Part shown: positions 6,842-15,309 of the stretch, in pieces
Position numbering within the stretch: the first letter of the stretch is position 1
How the letters are laid out: each line of letters begins with the position of its first letter
Translations under genes and position numbers: made by a program
NCBI GenBank assembly: GCA_019236735.1
Contig: JAFAIM010000015.1
Span: forward strand, 1-35,278
DNA length: 35,278 nt
Reading direction: 5' to 3'
Source of the DNA: Burkholderiaceae bacterium
GTDB taxonomy: Bacteria; Pseudomonadota; Gammaproteobacteria; Burkholderiales; Burkholderiaceae_F
Notes under the pieces: model-generated
What the model was told of the DNA's origin: nothing
Database searches by the model: none
The model's input: only the letters and a program-made list of their open reading frames with translations

Positions 6842-9800
6842 CTATCGGGTGCCGATTGCCCGCTCAGAAACAGACCCTTTGGGAGTTTCGCTCGCTCGCG
6901 GAAGACTGAAGAAAAACGCAGCGCCGTCGTCGGGAGCGCTCTGAGCCCAGACCCGGCCAAGATGTTTGTCGACGATGCGCTTGACCGTGGCCAAACCGAT
7001 CCCGGTCCCCGAAAAATCCTCAGCGCAGTGCAAGCGTTGGAACGGGTTGAATAGCCGATCGATGTTGGACATGTCAAAACCGACGCCGTTGTCCTTCACG
7101 CAAAAAACGCTCTGTCCGGCGGCATCGTAGCCGTCGATTTGAATGCGGGGTTCGCGCCTCTTTGCGCTGTACTTCAGCGCGTTGGAAATCAAGTTCACCC
7201 ACACCTGGCGCAGTAAGGTGGGATCCGCCCAGGATTGCGGCAAAGAGCCGACAGAAATTTCCGCCGTGCCTGCGCTATTCGAAGCAACTGCTTCCTCGCA
7301 CGCCTGCGCGACCAAGATGGCGGTGTCCAATCTCTCCTTGTGCACCGCCTGATGGCCCACTCGGGAAAGTGCGAGCAGGGCATCGACGATGTCCGCCATG
7401 CGTCGCGCGGAGCTGCGAATCATCCGGATCTTGCGTCGGACCTCGTCGTTCAATTCCGAAGCGTGACGTTCTTCCAGGAATCCGGCGAATCCGTCCAGTT
7501 CTCGCAGTGGCGCGCGCAGGTCATGAGACACGGAGGAGCTGAAGGATCGCAGATCGTCGTTCGCGTGCGTGAGCTTGGTCAGCAGTTCGTCGCGTGCGCG
7601 CGCCATCGTGAGGTGGGTGCGAACTCGTGCCAAAAGCTCCTGCGACGTGAACGGCTTGGCCAGGTAATCGTCCGCACCGGCCGCCAGACCCTCCAACGAG
7701 GCTTCCTGACCGGCGCGCGCGGAAAGCAGGATCACCGGGAGCGTGCGCGTCTCCGGATCTTCACGCAGTGCGCGAACCAGGCCCAGCCCATCCAGGTTGG
7801 GCATCATCACATCGCTCAACACGAGATCGGGCTTGCGGTCGCGCACGGCTTCCAAGGCTTCGCGCCCGTCGGACACCGTCTGTACGTCGTAATGGGGCGA
7901 AAGCAAACTACCCAGGAACGTGCGCAAGTCGCGGTTGTCATCGACGATCAGCACGCGAGCGTCGCCCTCAGACGACGTCGAAGCGACCGGCCGCGCCTCG
8001 TACGGCAGCCATTGAAGCGCCTCGTCCAAGTAGGCGGCAGCGCTGCGGACGGCCGCTGCAGTGTCGGAGGATTCGGCCACGTGTTCGGTGGGCAAGTGGG
8101 CGCATCCCGTGCGAAGCTCGACGGCAAACTCCGTCCCCTTGCCTTCCTCGCTGGCAACGTGAATTTCTCCGCCGTGGAGTTTGACCAGTTCATCCACGAG
8201 TGCCAGGCCGATTCCGGTGCCTTCGTGAGAACGCGAACGCGTGCCTTCCACGCGGTGAAAACGCTCGAACAGGCGCGGCAACTCGCTTTGAGGTATGCCG
8301 GCACCGCTGTCCTTGACCGTCAGGCGTGCACCGATCCCGGTCGCCGACATGCGCACGCTGACTGCGCCTTCGAACGTGAATTTCAGGGCGTTCGACAGCA
8401 GATTCATCACGATCTTTTCCCACATGTCGCGATCCACATAGATCGGGATCGGAAGCGGCGGGCAATCGACGACGAACGACAGACCTGCCTTCTCGAACGC
8501 ACCATGAAAGACGCTTGCCAGATCGGCCGTGAAGCGCCCCAGATCGGTCAGCACGTATCGCGCCGAGTGGCGCCCCGCCTCCATGCGCGAGAAGTCGAGC
8601 AGCGCGTTCACCAGGCGCAACAGGCGCAGCGCATTTCGGTGCATCTGGCCAAGGCGCTGCAAAGGCTCGGAGCCGAGTGTTTCGTCGCCCAGCAGCGACT
8701 CCAGCGGTCCGAGCAGCAGGGTAAGTGGGGTGCGAAACTCGTGGCTGACATTTGCGAAGAACGTGGTCTTGGCTCGGTCGAGCTCGGCCATCGCTGCGGC
8801 TCGCCTTCGCTCGTCTTCGCGCGCCCGCATGGCCCCGAACAACCGCCCCAGCTGCGCCACGGTCAGATCGAGAAAATTGCGGTATCGATGATCAAGAGCA
8901 AGGTGCGGACTGATGCCGGAAATCAAGACACCGGCAACGCTTTGCCGATCGATCGACATGATCGGCAAAACGACCACACGCTGCGGCGATGGGCCGCCAG
9001 GCAGTGGTCCGATGCGGTCTGCCAGGTCTTCGATGATGACGAGCTCGCGTTCTTTGACGGCTCGGCAAACTTCTGGGAGCTCCGCTGCGTTCAGCATCCA
9101 CTCAATTCGCGGAGGAAAGCGTTCGTCGCCATCGGCCAGCCCGACCGAAGTCGACCGCACCAGAACGCTCGCTTCGGTGGGATCGGCAAGATAGATCAGA
9201 AAAAAAGGAAAGTCGGCGGCTTGCTTTGCGAGAACTTGCGCCACTAAGGCGCTCATCGCCGCGACGCTCTGAGCTTGAACGGTCAGATTCGAAAGCTCGT
9301 GCAGTGCACTGACGCGCCGCTCGCCCAGCACGGCTTCGGTCGTTTCGGTGACCAGCTGCAACACCCCAGCAATCGCACCCTCGTCATCGCGCAGCGGGCT
9401 GAAGGTAAAAGTGAAATACGATTCCTCGGTGAAGCCGTGCCGGGTCAGTGGAATCAGCGTCTTGTTGACTTCTATTCGCTCCCCGTTGCTCAGCACTCTC
9501 TGCATCCAAGGATCGATCGCGTCGTAGGCTTCCGGCCAGCACTCACGGAAGCTCGAGCCGAGATGACGCGGGTGGCGCGGTCCCATGATGACGGCGTAGC
9601 CGTCGTTGTAGATCTGAACCCGCTGTTCGCCCCAAAAGATGATTGCCGCGGTCGGCAGCTCCAGGATCGTGCTCAGGTAGTTTTTGAGGCTGCGCGGCCA
9701 GCCGTCGATCGGACCAAGCGCCGTCGCACTCCAATCCATCTCGCGAATCAAGCGGCCGGTCTCACCACCGCCGCTTGGTGGATGGAAGTTCACTCCTGGC

Positions 9801-9859
9801 ACAGCGGGCTCACCAGTGCGGGCTGGGTTAATGGCAGGTACGCTGCCGCAGGCTCCCAT
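6842..9859 (-). CDS. Hybrid histidine kinase with kinase-receiver-kinase layout
   Basis: About 1005 residues with no membrane segment. It starts with a PAS-like sensor region recognisable by MDWSATALGPIDGWP (about residues 41-55), followed by a GAF-like region. The first HisKA has H373 in FFANVSHEFRTPL, and its HATPase shows LLSNALKFTF and GTGIGLALV. Then comes a receiver (LIVDDNRDL, phospho-acceptor D683 in LSDVMMP, lysine in LAKPF). A second HisKA follows with H779 in SVSHDLRAPL, then a second HATPase with NLISNALKYS, KDNGVGFDM and GTGIGLATV. Both kinases keep their catalytic boxes. The second resembles the kinase of bacteriophytochromes. The start is uncertain: ATG 9859 is used; ATG 9928 or GTG 9802/9793 are alternatives. 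The longer open frame to 10201 overlaps the divergent NUDIX gene and is rejected. No response regulator is adjacent. Confidence 0.9.
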   Translation of the reverse strand: MGACGSVPAINPARTGEPAVPGVNFHPPSGGGETGRLIREMDWSATALGPIDGWPRSLKNYLSTILELPTAAIIFWGEQRVQIYNDGYAVIMGPRHPRHLGSSFRECWPEAYDAIDPWMQRVLSNGERIEVNKTLIPLTRHGFTEESYFTFTFSPLRDDEGAIAGVLQLVTETTEAVLGERRVSALHELSNLTVQAQSVAAMSALVAQVLAKQAADFPFFLIYLADPTEASVLVRSTSVGLADGDERFPPRIEWMLNAAELPEVCRAVKERELVIIEDLADRIGPLPGGPSPQRVVVLPIMSIDRQSVAGVLISGISPHLALDHRYRNFLDLTVAQLGRLFGAMRAREDERRRAAAMAELDRAKTTFFANVSHEFRTPLTLLLGPLESLLGDETLGSEPLQRLGQMHRNALRLLRLVNALLDFSRMEAGRHSARYVLTDLGRFTADLASVFHGAFEKAGLSFVVDCPPLPIPIYVDRDMWEKIVMNLLSNALKFTFEGAVSVRMSATGIGARLTVKDSGAGIPQSELPRLFERFHRVEGTRSRSHEGTGIGLALVDELVKLHGGEIHVASEEGKGTEFAVELRTGCAHLPTEHVAESSDTAAAVRSAAAYLDEALQWLPYEARPVASTSSEGDARVLIVDDNRDLRTFLGSLLSPHYDVQTVSDGREALEAVRDRKPDLVLSDVMMPNLDGLGLVRALREDPETRTLPVILLSARAGQEASLEGLAAGADDYLAKPFTSQELLARVRTHLTMARARDELLTKLTHANDDLRSFSSSVSHDLRAPLRELDGFAGFLEERHASELNDEVRRKIRMIRSSARRMADIVDALLALSRVGHQAVHKERLDTAILVAQACEEAVASNSAGTAEISVGSLPQSWADPTLLRQVWVNLISNALKYSAKRREPRIQIDGYDAAGQSVFCVKDNGVGFDMSNIDRLFNPFQRLHCAEDFSGTGIGLATVKRIVDKHLGRVWAQSAPDDGAAFFFSLPRASETPKGSVSERAIGTR

Positions 9860-9973
9860 GCGGATCGACGCTTTGTCAAGGGCAAACCGGGTGATCAGTG
9901 GGGACTGTGTCGTGCATGTTGGAGGCATGGGCGCAGCGCGCGCCAGTTCTGTCCAGGTCAATCTTAGATACCA

Positions 9974-10459
9974 ATGCCTGTAATAAGTGCTGGATTGCTG
10001 CTCTTTCGATGGAGGGCCGCGCAACTGGAGGTGCTGCTGGTCCACCCAGGCGGGCCCTACTGGGAACAGCGCGACGCGGGCGCTTGGTCGATCCCGAAAG
10101 GAGAAGTGGAGCGGGGCGAGGATGCGAGAAGCGCAGCGCTGCGGGAATTCCGCGAGGAAACCGGCTTCCTCACAGTGGGCGAGACATTGCCATTGGGACA
10201 AGCGAAGCAGCCGAGCAGGAAAGTCATAATTGCGTGGGCGATGGCTGGGGACGCGGACCCCGCTCAGCTAACAAGCAACTCAGTCACCATCGAGTGGCCG
10301 CCCCGGTCAGGCCGGCAACGCGAGATCCCCGAAGTCGATAAAGCCGAATGGTTCGATCTCACCGAGGCGCGCCGGCGCATCCAACCCGGCCAGGTGTACT
10401 TCATCGACGCACTGGCCAGCCTTTTCGCGGCGGGCGGCACTTCAGCCGAGACGCCGTGA
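9974..10459 (+). CDS. NUDIX hydrolase
   Basis: This 161-residue protein carries a complete Nudix box, G-x5-E-x7-REFREETGF (about residues 43-65), whose glutamates bind the magnesium needed to cleave a nucleoside diphosphate linked to another moiety. The start SAGLLLFRWRAAQLEVLLVHPGGPYW is the usual first beta strand and substrate loop. The C-terminal EVDKAEWFDLTEARRRI and the FIDAL helix fit the diadenosine-polyphosphate/house-cleaning branch, but the substrate cannot be read from sequence. The ATG at 9974 is divergent from the large kinase. It is followed 40 bases later by an MFS transporter on the same strand. Family call is secure; physiological role is unknown. Confidence 0.92.
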   Translation: MPVISAGLLLFRWRAAQLEVLLVHPGGPYWEQRDAGAWSIPKGEVERGEDARSAALREFREETGFLTVGETLPLGQAKQPSRKVIIAWAMAGDADPAQLTSNSVTIEWPPRSGRQREIPEVDKAEWFDLTEARRRIQPGQVYFIDALASLFAAGGTSAETP

Positions 10460-10499
10460 GTTGCGCCTCGGATTGAATCGACGACGACAGCGCTTGCCG

Positions 10500-11786
10500 A
10501 TGGGGGAAACGTTCCGCTCGCTGCGGCACTACAACTACCGGCTCTGGGCGCTGGGTGCGCTCATCTCCAATATCGGCACGTGGATGCAGCGCACTGCACA
10601 GGACTGGATCGTCCTCACGCAGTTGACGCACGAGAGCGCAACGGCGGTGGGGATCGTGATGTCGCTCCAGTTCGGGCCTCAACTGCTGCTGCTGCCGTTC
10701 ACGGGGCTTGCAGCCGATCGGATGAACCGGCGCAAGCTGCTCCTCGTCACGCAGGCGTCGATGGGCGCGCTGGCGCTGGCGCTCGGGCTGCTCACACTTG
10801 CCGGCGTCGTGTCGCTGTGGCACGTCTATCTGCTGGCGTTCCTGCTCGGTTGCGTGACGGCCTTTGACGCGCCGGCGCGCCAGACCTTCGTCGGTGAGCT
10901 GGTCGGTGAGGAGGATCTGGCCAACGCGGTGGCGCTGAACTCCACCTCGTTTCATTCTGCCCGCATGATCGGTCCGGCGATTGCCGGCGTATTGCTCGGA
11001 GCAGTGGGATCGGGTTGGGTGTTCCTGATCAACGCCGCTTCTTTCGGCGCGGTGCTGTATTCGCTCAGCGCGCTGCGCATCGGCGAGTTGCATGCTCAGA
11101 TGCGCGCGGCACGCGACGACCCAGGCGGATTCCTGCAGGGGCTGCGCTACGTGTGGCGCAGGCGCGATCTGGTGACAGTGATGTGGATGATGTTCCTGGT
11201 CAGCACGTTCGGGTTCAACTTCCAACTCTTCATCCCGACGATGTCGGTGGTGGCGTTCCGCGGCGGCTCCGAACAGTACGGGGCGCTCGCATCGGTGATG
11301 GCCGCGGGCTCGGTGGCCGGGGCGCTTTTTGCGGCCCGCCAAAAGCGACCCCGGCTGTATGTGCTGCTCGTTTCATCCGCGCTGTTCGGCGTCGGCTCGC
11401 TTGCCGCAGCGATCGCTCCGAATGCTTGGGTTTTCGGAGCCACGCTGGTGTTCGCGGGCGTGTTCGCTCAGATCTACTTGACAACCACCAACAGCCTGGT
11501 GCAGCTGTCGACCCAACAGGCTATGCGCGGTCGCGTGATGGCGCTGCTGCTGGCAATCGTGCTGGGTTGCACACCGCTCGGTGCGCCGGTGGTTGGCTGG
11601 GTGGCCGATGCGTTCGGGCCGCGTTGGTCGGTCGCAGTCGCTGCGGCATCAGGGTTCGCGACGGTGCTGGTGGGGATCCGGTACCTCATGAGATACGGCA
11701 GAAGGCATTTGCGTTGGCTTGCGCGTGCACAAAGCCAATCGGCCGACGCCACGCAGCCGTCGATCCGATCTTCGGAACGCAACTGA
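10500..11786 (+). CDS. MFS transporter, EntS/MFS_3-like
   Basis: The product of about 428 residues has twelve predicted membrane helices. The MFS motif A is visible between helices 2 and 3 (GLAADRMNRRKLL), and a GLAADR-like repeat appears in the second half as GWVADAFGPRW. The opening SLRHYNYRLWALGALISNIGTWMQ and the FDAPARQTFVGELV segment are typical of the MFS_3 group that includes the enterobactin exporter EntS and many drug or siderophore exporters. The role should be proton-driven export across the inner membrane; the substrate is unknown and no siderophore genes are nearby. The ATG at 10500 is preferred; a TTG at 10461, two bases after the NUDIX stop, would add 13 basic residues. Cotranscription with the NUDIX gene is plausible. 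Confidence 0.87.
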   Translation: MGETFRSLRHYNYRLWALGALISNIGTWMQRTAQDWIVLTQLTHESATAVGIVMSLQFGPQLLLLPFTGLAADRMNRRKLLLVTQASMGALALALGLLTLAGVVSLWHVYLLAFLLGCVTAFDAPARQTFVGELVGEEDLANAVALNSTSFHSARMIGPAIAGVLLGAVGSGWVFLINAASFGAVLYSLSALRIGELHAQMRAARDDPGGFLQGLRYVWRRRDLVTVMWMMFLVSTFGFNFQLFIPTMSVVAFRGGSEQYGALASVMAAGSVAGALFAARQKRPRLYVLLVSSALFGVGSLAAAIAPNAWVFGATLVFAGVFAQIYLTTTNSLVQLSTQQAMRGRVMALLLAIVLGCTPLGAPVVGWVADAFGPRWSVAVAAASGFATVLVGIRYLMRYGRRHLRWLARAQSQSADATQPSIRSSERN

Positions 11787-11794
11787 CCGCTAGG

Positions 11795-12175
11795 TCATTC
11801 CGCGCTGAGCTCGATTGCGTCGACTCGGTCCGGATAGAACGCGAGGTGTTCGGCGATTTGCGCCACCGCGGGATAGGGCGCCTCGTAGCTCCAGACGGCG
11901 TTGACCGAGCGGTCGCCGCCGGCCGGAATGCTGTAGTAGGCGCAGTCGCCTTTGAACGGGCAGTACGTCTGATGCGAGCTGCGCTGCAGCTGCGTCATGT
12001 CGACATCTTTGCGTGGGACGTATTGCACGGCCGGATACGTCGCCTCCTTCAACGTCAGAGCGTCACGAGTATCGGCGATCCGTTTGCCGGCCACCGTCAC
12101 CGTGACCCTTCCTCGCGTCGGTGTGACGGTGATCGGATGGTCCGGCCCCGGAATTCTCATCGGCTTGGCGCTCAT
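11795..12175 (-). CDS. DUF427 domain protein
   Basis: This 126-residue protein matches the DUF427 family from its conserved stretches: ITVTPTRGRVTVTVAGKRIADT near the start, then YPAVQYVPRKDVDM, THQ-like HQTYCPFKGDCAYYSI, and a C-terminal EAPYPAVAQIAEHLAFYPDRV. The fold is a small beta barrel of unknown biochemical function; the CPFKGD motif with two nearby cysteines is the hallmark of the family. The start has GGAGA at 8 bases. It is convergent with the MFS gene (8 bases apart) and precedes another MFS gene on the minus strand by 133 bases, though no functional link is evident. Confidence 0.9.
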   Translation of the reverse strand: MSAKPMRIPGPDHPITVTPTRGRVTVTVAGKRIADTRDALTLKEATYPAVQYVPRKDVDMTQLQRSSHQTYCPFKGDCAYYSIPAGGDRSVNAVWSYEAPYPAVAQIAEHLAFYPDRVDAIELSAE

Positions 12176-12308
12176 CGTTGGTCTCCTCGGTGCAACGACC
12201 GGGGCACAGCTTAGCGCCGCCTACTCTCCAAACGGTGGTTGCCAGTAGTCGGGACCGGGCTTTTCCGGTGAATTGGAATCGGCTTGGCTGCCTGGCTGGG
12301 CAGCGAGG

Positions 12309-13547
12309 CTACGCGGGCACCGCGGCTGCCTCACCGGGCGACTTGCGCCCACTGGGCGGACGCTCGTCCATCATCCACTGGAGCACGAATGCGGCAGCGC
12401 CGATCGCGATCAGCGCGCCCCAGGCGATGTTGTAGTTCCCCCTGATGTCGAATACGACGCCGCCCATCCAGGCGCCCACGAATGAGCCCACCTGGTGGCT
12501 GAGAAACGCGACGCCGTACAGCGTATTGAAGTTGGTGAAGCCGAACACGCGCCCGACGATCCCCGTCACCAGCGGAACGACTCCGAGCCACAGCAAGCCC
12601 ATCGCGGCGGCGAATATCAGAGTGGAAGTCGCCGTCACCGGTACCGACAGGAAAGCGATGATCGCCAGCGTGCGCAGCAGATAAATCAGCGCCAAAAGGT
12701 GCTTTTGGCTGTAGCGCGCGCCGAGCAGCCCGAACGCGTACGTTCCGATCGCATTGAAAAGCCCGATCAGCGCCAACGCAGTGGCGCTGACGCCCGGTGC
12801 GACACCGCAGATCTGCAGGTACGACGGCAGGTACGAGGTGATGAAGACGAGTTGGAAGCCACAGGCGAAGAACGCCACTGTCATGTACAGGTAGCCTTTA
12901 TGCGACAGCGCTTCGCGCACCGCCGCCGTGGCGCTCTGGCCCGCATTGCGCGCGGCTTGTTTCGCCGGAGCCGAATCGCGAATCGGCAGCGACAACAGCG
13001 CCATCGATGCGGCGATCGCGGCGGCGGCGGCAATCGCGACCTGCCAACCAAAGGCGTGGATCAATCCTTGCGACACGGGCGCGAGCACCATCGTGCCGAG
13101 CGATCCGGCCGCTGCCACGATTCCGACCGTCTGCGTGCGCCGATCCGGCGCAGATGCGCGCGAAACGGTGCCGATTAAAACGCCGAAACCCGTCCCGGCG
13201 ACGCCGATTCCGGTCAGAAATCCTGCGATTTCGAGCCCGGCCGGAACCGAGTTCGAGAAGATCATCATCAGCAGACCGGCCGCGTACAAAAAAGCTGTGC
13301 CCAGCAGCACCGGCCGCGGCCCGTAACGGTCCGCCAGCGCTCCGACAAACGGCTGAGAGATTCCCCAGACGATATTCTGTAGCGCGATCGAAAAGCCGAA
13401 TGTCGCCGCCGAGATGCCCAAGCCCACTGTCATCGGGCGAAGGAACAGTCCCAGGCTTTGGCGCAGCCCCATGCAAATCGAGATGATCAGCCCGCTCAAC
13501 ACGAGCAGCATCAGCATCGAGCGGTGTTGCTGGACCGACGGCACCAT
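12309..13547 (-). CDS. MFS transporter, OFA/monocarboxylate-like
   Basis: The 412-residue protein has twelve helices and the first-half motif A as GALADRYGPRPVLL. An early R in GLRQSLGLFLRPMTVGLGIS and the VAGTGFGVLIGTVSR segment suggest the oxalate/formate-antiporter or monocarboxylate-like MFS group. It likely moves an organic anion across the inner membrane; the substrate is unknown. The start ATG at 13547 has AGGAAGCAGG directly upstream, whereas the open frame to 13904 is an unrelated extension that overlaps the LysR gene. The LysR regulator gene lies 136 bases upstream on the same strand and may control it, which is an inference from adjacency. Confidence 0.88.
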   Translation of the reverse strand: MVPSVQQHRSMLMLLVLSGLIISICMGLRQSLGLFLRPMTVGLGISAATFGFSIALQNIVWGISQPFVGALADRYGPRPVLLGTAFLYAAGLLMMIFSNSVPAGLEIAGFLTGIGVAGTGFGVLIGTVSRASAPDRRTQTVGIVAAAGSLGTMVLAPVSQGLIHAFGWQVAIAAAAAIAASMALLSLPIRDSAPAKQAARNAGQSATAAVREALSHKGYLYMTVAFFACGFQLVFITSYLPSYLQICGVAPGVSATALALIGLFNAIGTYAFGLLGARYSQKHLLALIYLLRTLAIIAFLSVPVTATSTLIFAAAMGLLWLGVVPLVTGIVGRVFGFTNFNTLYGVAFLSHQVGSFVGAWMGGVVFDIRGNYNIAWGALIAIGAAAFVLQWMMDERPPSGRKSPGEAAAVPA

Positions 13548-13683
13548 CCTGCTTCCTTTCGCGACGTCTCGATCGCCGAGGGCGAACTCGCATTGGAGCC
13601 TTGCCGGCAACGGAATGCAAGCGAAATTCCTGCCGCTCTCGCATGAGCATACAGAATGTGAGAAGGGAACCAGCGGGAAAACA

Positions 13684-14667
13684 CTACCGCAGCGCGGCTT
13701 TGTTTGTCGCGCTTGCTCCCCGGGAGGCGACGGCTCGAACGGCGCTGCCGGTTTCCGTTCGTGCCTGCGCTTCGGCCTGCGACTGAATCCACCGCGCGGC
13801 GGTGGCAACGTCCGAACGCGGCTTCTCGCGGGCTTGGACCAGCCAGTACGCGTGTGCTGTAACGGGGCCGGGCTGCCGACTCGCCAGTATTCTGAGGCGC
13901 CCATCGGAAAGCATCGGTCCGAGCAGTGTCAATCTGCCGATCGCAATCCCCTGTCCCGCCATCGCGGCTGTGATCACCTGATCGTATTGATTGAAGCGCA
14001 GCGTACCCTTTGGCTTGGCCTTGTCCCATCCCTGGCTTGCCAGCCACTCGTGCCAGTGCAACCAGGGAAAGCGCGCGCCTTCGAACTCCAGCAGGAAATG
14101 GCGCTCGAGCGAACGGGGCGAGTCGAGCGAATCGATCCCGAGAGCGGGGTGCGCGACCGGAACCACCGTTTCGCCGAACAGCCGCACCGCTCCTTCCGGC
14201 GCGGTCTTGCGTGCGCAGTAGCGGATGGCCAGATCGATTCCTTCGCCGCGCAAATCCTCGACCCGGTCGCTGGCGGCGATTCGCAGGTCCACTCCCGGAT
14301 GCTCCTGCTGGAAATTGCGCAGCCGAGGCAGAAGCCACAAGCTCGCAAACCCGATCGTGCAGGTGATCGTGACCGGATGGCGCACCGCGCCGACGCGGAT
14401 CGCGCCGATCGCGTCCTGCAGCTGCTGAACGGCGCTGTTCGCGCTTCGGAACAGGCGGTCGCCTTCGGGGGTGAAAGCAATCGAGCGGTGACCTCGTGTC
14501 AACAGCTTGACCCCGAGCAGGTCTTCCAGCGCGCGGATCTGGCGGCTGACCGCCGACTGCGTGATGTACAGATCCTGCGCGGCGAGCGTGATGCTCATGC
14601 GGCGCCCCACCGCGACGAAACCGCGGATCAGGTCGAGGGACAACAGGCGAGCGATCGGAACTGACAT
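13684..14667 (-). CDS. LysR-family transcriptional regulator, GcvA-like
   Basis: The 327-residue protein has an N-terminal winged helix-turn-helix (about residues 8-68) with the recognition region SITLAAQDLYITQSAVSRQIRAL... and the wing LLTRGHRSIAFTPEG. It is followed by a periplasmic-binding-like effector domain (about 95-300) with VTITCTIGFASLWLLPRL, GIDLAIRYC and the ALGI segment typical of the GcvA group. It should bind DNA as a tetramer and respond to a small metabolite. It sits between DUF924 (40 bases upstream) and the MFS transporter, all on the minus strand. The C-terminal Ala/Arg-rich tail of about 25 residues is not part of the usual fold. Confidence 0.93.
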   Translation of the reverse strand: MSVPIARLLSLDLIRGFVAVGRRMSITLAAQDLYITQSAVSRQIRALEDLLGVKLLTRGHRSIAFTPEGDRLFRSANSAVQQLQDAIGAIRVGAVRHPVTITCTIGFASLWLLPRLRNFQQEHPGVDLRIAASDRVEDLRGEGIDLAIRYCARKTAPEGAVRLFGETVVPVAHPALGIDSLDSPRSLERHFLLEFEGARFPWLHWHEWLASQGWDKAKPKGTLRFNQYDQVITAAMAGQGIAIGRLTLLGPMLSDGRLRILASRQPGPVTAHAYWLVQAREKPRSDVATAARWIQSQAEAQARTETGSAVRAVASRGASATNKAALR

Positions 14668-14707
14668 TCCCCTACATCATGCCAGTTTTCTCGCCGCGAC
14701 CCTGCGG

Positions 14708-15253
14708 TCAAAACCACGACCCTTCGTGGGTCAGGAATTCGAGCTCTTCGGGTGTCGAGGTGCGCCCCAGGATGCGGTTGCGGTGCGGGTACCGGCCGAA
14801 CCTGTCGATGATGGCCTTGTGCCGGCGCTCGGAATCGAGGCTTGATTCCATCCCCGGCGCAGCGAGTAGTCGCAGCGCCCATTCGTGCATCGCGGCCGAT
14901 TCGCTGTGCACGAACGGCATATACAGGAACGCGCGCTGCTCTTTTGAGAGAGCTACGTCGGCGCCGACCCGCACCGCCTCCTGCGCCAGGGCGAGCGCGA
15001 GCGGATCGGATGCGAAGCTGCGCAGATCGTCGCGATAAATGTTGCGCGAGAACTGATCGAGCACGATCACCTCGGCCAATCGCCCGGTCGGATGCTCGCG
15101 CCAAGCGTACAACTCGCAGCGCGTTGCGGCGGAGTGGGTCGCGCCAAAACGCGTCGCCAGCGAGGCATCAAAAGTCGGGTCGCGCGCCCACCATTGCTTC
15201 GGCGCAATTTCGTCGAACCAGAAGTGGATGACCGTTTCCGGGCTGGTAACCAT
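14708..15253 (-). CDS. DUF924 family protein
   Basis: This 181-residue protein belongs to DUF924, as shown by an N-terminal VIHFWFDEIAPKQWW, a central LDQFSRNIYRD, then AFLYMPFVHSE and a C-terminal FGRYPHRNRILGR plus TPEELEFL. The family folds as an all-helical TPR-like protein with unknown biochemical role and is usually close to this length. The start codon is at 15253; it is divergent from the ferritin-like/CDGSH gene with a 56-base gap. It could be cotranscribed with the LysR gene 40 bases downstream. Confidence 0.92.
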   Translation of the reverse strand: MVTSPETVIHFWFDEIAPKQWWARDPTFDASLATRFGATHSAATRCELYAWREHPTGRLAEVIVLDQFSRNIYRDDLRSFASDPLALALAQEAVRVGADVALSKEQRAFLYMPFVHSESAAMHEWALRLLAAPGMESSLDSERRHKAIIDRFGRYPHRNRILGRTSTPEELEFLTHEGSWF

Positions 15254-15309
15254 GTAATCGTCCGTTTATCGTCGGCGTCTTCGGCGTGTTCGTTGAGCGG
15301 TCGAATTGT

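Noticed and set aside
7235-9247. Long plus-strand open frame of 670 codons
   Set aside because: It is antisense to the kinase-receiver-kinase gene, has no domain, and its composition (Arg/Gln/His-rich) is typical of an off-frame reading of high-GC DNA.
9860-10201. N-terminal extension of the large kinase
   Set aside because: It overlaps the divergent NUDIX gene antisense and shows no domain; the family-like sequence begins near MDWSATALG.
13548-13904. N-terminal extension of the second MFS transporter
   Set aside because: It overlaps the LysR gene in another frame, while ATG 13547 has a strong ribosome site and starts at the first helix.
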